In this document: piece after piece, positions 58,363 through 64,000 of the stretch
How positions within the stretch are numbered: position 1 is the first letter of the stretch
Layout of the letters: each line of letters begins with the position of its first letter
Origin: Magicicada septendecula
Taxonomy: Eukaryota; Arthropoda; Insecta; Hemiptera; Cicadidae
Reading direction: 5' to 3'
DNA: 64,000 bases
Assembly: GCA_034769895.1 (NCBI GenBank)
Contig: CM068375.1
Span: 252,133,542 to 252,197,541 of the forward strand
Made by a program: the position numbers and the translations under genes
The notes under the pieces: model-generated
What the model saw: only the letters and a program-made list of their open reading frames with translations
Told to the model about the DNA's origin: nothing
The model's database searches: none

Positions 58363-61300
58363 TAGCACAGCACTTATTATATTTTGATTAGTTAAAAGGC
58401 TATTTTTGTGTTCTGGTTGGTTTTTGCTATGGTTTCCTGATGGTTTTTTTGTATTATTGTGTGTGAGTGGTGCCAAGTCCAGGTTGTAAGACAAGTTCTA
58501 GTTACTATTGCATATGCACCATGTTGGTATGACAACCAGTTTTTATACACCAACCAGTTGGAGCTTGATTTTTCAGTAGACCTTGTAAAATGTGGACAAC
58601 TGTTGTAATTGTGTTTCATACTTTTAAAATATCTGTTGTCTCAATGAATATTTAAAATTCGTTGATTGTGGTTGTATTATTGTGTGTCAACCAAACAACC
58701 CAGGTTTGGCATAATAAGTTAAACATGACTTAGAATACAACTGAACTGACAGCTTTGTTGACAAAATAAAAGCAATGTACATGAACTAGCCACTAACATG
58801 TACAAACTGTTCAAAGGCTTCAGACTGTTTTATATAATTTGGCTGTTCAATTTTTGTTCCTGCTAGTATATATATAGCCAGACTAATTGTAATTATTCTG
58901 TTAAGCTGATTCATAAGGATAAGACACACTTTCAATGCTGTGTTGTTGTCCAGTTGTTTCCAGTTGCACGAGTTTTGTACTTGATATTAGTTTCTTTCAC
59001 AACTTACTACTAATTAATAACATTTTTAGAATTTGGGACATACTATATTCTGAAGAAATGGTAATTCAAGTTTCTTCATGTGACATTTTGCTGGTCAAAA
59101 AAAAAAAAAGTCGAAACAAACATCCAAACAAGTCATTTTGAAGCCAGTGTATATTCTGTAAATGTAACATTAAATCATTCAGAATGCCACTGGAATTCAG
59201 GCCGCCAACTGGCTGTACAGTAGATGACTGCGTCTAGTTGTAGTGGTTAGATTTATTTGGTGATGGGCCGAAGAACTTCCCAGGATGGTGTTCTTCAGTT
59301 TAAACATTCAGGATACAACCACCAATTTAAGCATGTCTAAAAGCACAACGGTAGGCAGGAACATGTGAGAATGCTGTGCGTTAGTGTTCACTACAGATAA
59401 TCAGTGGGAGAATGAAGCCAAGCTATATTGTTAAAGACAAACGTTGTTCACTAGGTAAAAGCTGAACCCAGACAGAATATTACCTCAGGTATGGATTTTC
59501 TTAGAAGCAAATATACACAACTTGTAGAATTAGTTTGGGATTAGCTAAAGGGCGAAGTAAGAGGCAATATGGAACAATATACCAGCACCCAGATACTTAT
59601 CACTAAATTCCTATTATGGCATTCAACAAAGTGCAGTATAAAATGTGTTCACTCAGTACTTGCTGCTATAAAAACCTTCTGGCTTTCAAGTGGCTAATAA
59701 TTCAAGCTGAACATCTTGCAAATGAGTTAATTTAAGTAACAAAATATGTGCTTTTTGTCCTTAATCACATTTTATTCACACTTAACTATTGGACAGAGCA
59801 TCTTTTAGTTGTATTGTAGAATAAATTAGCATTATTTGTAACAAGCTGTGAGATTCTTTGGTTAATATAACTACCATATATTAATGAAATTATCACTCAG
59901 ACATTAAATGTCTAAACATTTGACAGATTCAGTGATTTACTTACTGCCTGTAATAACATAACATAACCAACACCAAGTGTATCACATGATTTGCAGTCAT
60001 TTTAATAACAGTCATTGAAAGTGGTTTTAATCAACTGACAAATAATTTAATTATTATGAACAAACAAATTTGAAAAAGTGGACTGAAATAAACAAAGCAT
60101 ATTAATTGCAATTGCGGCTAGTAGCATATTATAAAATTTAGGTTAGTGAGCTGGCATCTTTTGAAAGATTCTATTACATCATGTTTAAGAGATCAGGTAC
60201 TGAAAGGAGCATTTTTTCATTGTCCATGCTCCATACCATACAAAAGACCAACAAATAAAATCAGTAAACATTGTAAAATGTTTGTTAGAAACATTTCCAC
60301 ACTGTTACAATACTATACATCAAGGAGTTATAGGAACCTTATGAGAATTTTTTAGAATAATGAAGTTTTTTAGTGACATTGAAGGAAGCTCGAATTAGTG
60401 ATCAAGGAAACCAGATTTCATGAGCTTCCTCCTCAAGAACACAGACATAAGAGCAGTCATTTATTTTGTGTTGCACAGTGTAGAATTAAACTAGCAAATT
60501 ACACATGTTTGATGCTGGAAAATTCTCAGCTGATGAAGTTGATGTTTTAATCAGTTTAATATAAAAACTAATGTATATTTTGTTATTTAGTCAATAGGTT
60601 TAATTAAAAAATAGGCTTTTATGTATACCTGGATCACACCTAAGACTTAATAAATTAAACTTTTAAAGTTTTCTTTAAAAGACCAAAAAATATACATTTG
60701 TGGAGAATAGAAAAATGAATCTACAGGCACATGTGGATATATGATTATACAAATAATATAGAAAATTGGCAGTGAACAGCTAGATCTGGAAGGCATTGAC
60801 ACTTGAAATATTAAAGCAACTACAATATATGAATAGTTACTATGTGTGGTATGTTTATACTAAATTTTGTTTTCTTTTTTCCCAAGGCAGAAGTGTAGTT
60901 TACAGGAAGAGAAAGGAAAATGAGTATGTACTATGAATATGAGTAGGTGTAATATTTTCATCTTAATATTTTTCTAGTTGATAAATTTGTAATCCTGTAC
61001 TATTTCTGACCCAAATAAAGTGCCTGTAGGTAAGAGAAACATTAGAAATTATCTCTAGAAATAAATATATATATATTAATTTGTTGCCATTGTGAGAGAA
61101 AAAGAGTTAAGTGGTGACACTGAGAGTTTAAATATGATACTAGAAAACCGAAAACTGTATACTAAGTAGATTAGAAATTTCTGTGATCATACTTATAAAA
61201 TTTGATTTAAAGATTTCTGTAAAAATTAGTCAAATTTAAGATTTTCAAACTTTCTAAATTTTGAGTCTTGACTTCTTCAGCATGAGTGAAGTAGATCTCA

Positions 61301-61440
61301 TGTTTTCAGTTAGTAGTGAACAAGCAGAACAGACTAAATCAGTAACTTATAGAATTGTGTAATGAATAGCAAAAAACTTCTAATTATATTCAATTAACAG
61401 AATAAATTACAATCAGAAAAAATGTTTGTTCTGTCAACAG
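58363..61440. other. Intron sequence without recognised elements
   Basis: AT-rich sequence. The longest frames have no recognisable protein pattern and no repeats shared with the rest of the window were noticed. Confidence 0.5.
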
Positions 61441-61639
61441 GTGCAGTGTCACCGCTTCCAGCTGCATCATCGGCGAGTAGTGGATTTTCAGATGACGATA
61501 GTTTACACTGTGATGCTAGTCAGGGCTTAACATTAGATCAGTTTGTTGAATCAGTCAGATCAAAAGGTAGGAGTGGGCTCATTGCAGAATACTCAGAAAT
61601 CAAAGCAAGGTCACCTGAAGGATCTTTCAACCATGCCAG
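61441..61639 (+). CDS. PTPN9: PTPN9 exon 4 in window, start of phosphatase region
   Basis: The exon is 199 bp with acceptor TCAACAG and donor GTATGA, entering in phase 1 and leaving in phase 2. It encodes SPLPAASSASSGFSDDDSLH, then LTLDQFVESVRSKGRSGLIA and EYSEIKARSPEGSFNHAR. The latter corresponds to the helical entry of the tyrosine phosphatase domain, where PTPN9 proteins have a G-x-x-x-E-Y-x-x-I pattern before the first conserved motifs. The catalytic H-C-x5-R motif must lie in exons beyond the window. Confidence 0.88.
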
Positions 61640-63899
61640 GTATGATAACTGGGTATATTTCTATTCTCCTAAAATTTTTCTTTCCCTAACAGGTTTTCTA
61701 TGTAGAATGGTGTAGAATGTGGTGATTAAACGCTAATTTTTTACAAGAAGGTCGATTTACTTAACAAATATTTAGGTTCAGTGTAAGTATTTTTGATAAA
61801 GTAACATGTTTTTCATAAATTATTGAAGGAGGATTGAGTTAAATTTAGTAAAATCCAGTGTACTCGAAATAAGGTAGCTAGTCTGGTATCAAGTAAAAAT
61901 TAGTCATTTCACTGCTCTCCAAAGAACTGTAGCTGAAGAATAACCATTTTTTTTCATAATGTCTGTTGTTGTTTCACATTTTTACTACATTTTTTTGCCA
62001 GAAAGAAATATTTATAATACACCACTATTTCAACAACATTTACTTATGTATTTTTACAGAATCTATCAGCAGCTGGTAGTATTCTTTCTCAGTGCTTGTC
62101 AAGCTCTTTAGGAAAAAAGTAACTTAGCAAGAACTGAGGAAGGAGGGTACTACCAGTCCCCAAAAGTGCTGTGCAAAAATAAAAAAAATAATTGTTCTTG
62201 AAATAGAGGTTTAATATCAATATAATGATATCTATAGTATACTAAAATTAGGTATTTGAACAACTATTTGGAAAAAATGCATTTTAATACACAAAAGAAG
62301 CAATAGCTTGTTAACTTTTCGCATAAAATGTATAATGCCATATAATCATACAACAACCAACATATGACATTGAACTTTAGAGGAGATGGCGATTTTAGTA
62401 AATTAATATTTTCAAAAGTTTCTTGGAAACAACAGTATAGTATTTAATATTACAACAATTATGTTATTTCGAAAAAATTAACTTTAGATTTGTTAACAAA
62501 ATAAATATTTTCAGTTTATACATGCGTGCGTGCGTGCGTGCGTGAGTGTGTGTGTGTGTGTGTTTTGTAATAAAAATTCCCACATGATAATTGGATCTTG
62601 TACTGTTTATATTACTATTTATGATTTTAATTTTATTTAATAAAAAATTTTTTCTCAATTAAATTCTTTTTTATTATTTTATATTCAGTTTTATTAAATT
62701 GTGTTAATTCGTTATTTAATTCTTTATATTTCTGGTTATTTATTATTAATTACTTAGTATTTATCATTATTTGTTCTTATTCAGCCTTCGTCGGTTTGGT
62801 ACAAATTAATTCAAAATAATGTTTTGTGAAGACCCAGTTCGAAGTGGTTGTCGACTCGGCTCACATAGGCTATCACCTCTTTTGGTTCCTTCCGACGATA
62901 CTCAGCAATTAACTCTCCTTTCTCCACCTGAAATTCCTTAACTAAGTAATTTTTTATAAATAAAGCTCTGGTTTAATTCAATTAATTATTTTTTATTCTT
63001 TAAAAATAGTATTACGACTCACAGGTCAACTGATTTGGTTGCCCGCATTCGACTCTTTTTCTCAGTTCGTCAGTTACAGATTTCGGTTTGATAATTTATG
63101 TTAATTTTTCAAGGGTCCTTTTATACTGCTATTGAAAAGTCAGAAATGTTTAAGAAGTACAATAACTCACAAATATTAAAAATCTTACTTACTATTACAA
63201 ATAATGTCAAACTGTTTGAATATAAACTGTAATTATTTTATTTGAAGGCCGAAGGCTTCACCAAAATGGCGTCGCTTTCAGATTGAGCTAGTGACGACAA
63301 AAAAAAATGGCCGCTGTTCGCCACCTCAAATATATGAAATCAGTCGTCCCAGCTTTCTTTTAAAATATTTAAGTTTATCTATAGTGTTTACTGAAATTAT
63401 GCCGGATTCTGTGTTTTCATTCACCGTGTTGTTGTGTTCAAGTGTTTGTGCAGTTTCCTTGGTGTTTGTGAATTCGTAAATTATGTGGGTAGTTTGGTTA
63501 AAACTCACCAACTTCAAACAGAGATTTTTCGCTATACTTGCGTTGTAATACACTACTTGATAGGCCTTTACGAAAGAGTTAAATTGTTGATTTGCATATT
63601 ATGTTGGCCTATGAGCATGTAAGAAGTAAGGTTTACAAACTACTTTAATCATTGATAATATTAATATTTCTACTCAATAGACTATAACACTTACTCCAGT
63701 GTACCGACTCTTTATTGTACCTCAGGGCGCCAGTAATAATAAACACAAATTAAAATATATCAATCAACTTTTAATGATTCATTTGCATTTATGTACTACA
63801 AATTTCTTTAACATGACTTGAATAGTTTTGCCTTACAATTTGAATATTATTTCGTGGCAATGAGTTCTTTTTAGACAAATTGAGTCACTATATTTGATT

Positions 63900-63946
<47 letters not shown>

Positions 63947-64000
63947 AAACAATATTGAATCAAATGTTCATTTATTTGTTACTTGTGTGGAGAATCCTTC
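61640..64000 (+). other. PTPN9 downstream intron, incomplete
   Basis: The donor at 61640 opens an intron that runs past the window edge. It contains a (TGCG)n/(TG)n tract at about 62520-62561 and a (TA)n tract at 63904-63942. No exon with further phosphatase motifs was found; the frames at 63291-63622 have no recognisable pattern. Confidence 0.7.
63904..63942. repeat. (TA)n microsatellite
   Basis: About 19 TA dinucleotides near the window end. Confidence 0.95.

Larger units (their letters stand above)
46334..61440 (+). other. PTPN9 intron (15.1 kb)
   Basis: GT-AG intron filled largely by a hammerhead-bearing inverted repeat (46962-47517) and a hAT with a nested LTR retrotransposon (48739-58354). 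The stretches 46334-46961, 47518-48730 and 58363-61440 show no recognised gene or repeat; frames there are short. Confidence 0.75.

Overview
The window comes from an animal genome, almost certainly an insect with a large, transposon-rich genome (order not determinable from what I can read). The evidence is a host gene with short exons and GT-AG introns of 3 to 15 kb, very little coding sequence, long AT-rich stretches, and many arthropod-type transposable elements at different stages of decay. No bacterial or organellar genes, tRNAs or rRNAs were recognised.

The only host gene I can support is on the plus strand in the right half: four internal exons (36371-36505, 39744-39914, 46192-46333, 61441-61639) of a SEC14-domain protein tyrosine phosphatase of the PTP-MEG2/PTPN9 type. 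The first two exons encode conserved CRAL-TRIO (SEC14) sequence, the third an acidic linker, the fourth the start of the phosphatase region. Splice phases agree across all four exons (0, 0, 1, 2). Earlier and later exons are not in view.

Left part (1-16 kb): a LINE scrap, a hAT scrap, then an 8.9-kb element (1319-10252) with about 400-bp inverted termini, an ATC target duplication and a frame-broken gene for a FEN1/XPG-like nuclease with a C-terminal cysteine-rich domain. This fits the Academ superfamily. A hAT (1747-4727, perfect 8-bp duplication) and a 5'-truncated Jockey-type LINE sit inside it. A pogo/Tigger relic and a second, internally deleted Academ-like element (about 12703-14799) follow.

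Middle (16.6-28.4 kb): a head-to-tail array of Helentron-like non-autonomous elements (DINE-1/HINE type). Each complete copy has subterminal inverted repeats, a GTCY microsatellite, a minisatellite of about 160-bp units and a 3' hairpin. A 1.15-kb solo LTR and a 266-bp insertion carrying a hammerhead ribozyme motif interrupt the array. From 28.4 to 36 kb lie mariner, hAT-like and LINE remnants.

Right part (36-64 kb): the introns of the phosphatase gene. They hold a Penelope-like element with RT and GIY-YIG endonuclease remnants arranged as an inverted repeat with a hammerhead motif at each end (42296-44803), a mariner (45261-46110), a 555-bp inverted dimer with another hammerhead pair (46962-47517), and a nearly intact hAT (48739-58354) whose last coding codons are cut off by a 5.4-kb non-autonomous LTR retrotransposon with a tRNA-Lys primer site (52321-57769).

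The most notable content is the set of five hammerhead ribozyme motifs from three different Penelope-like families, the Academ pair, and the Helentron array.
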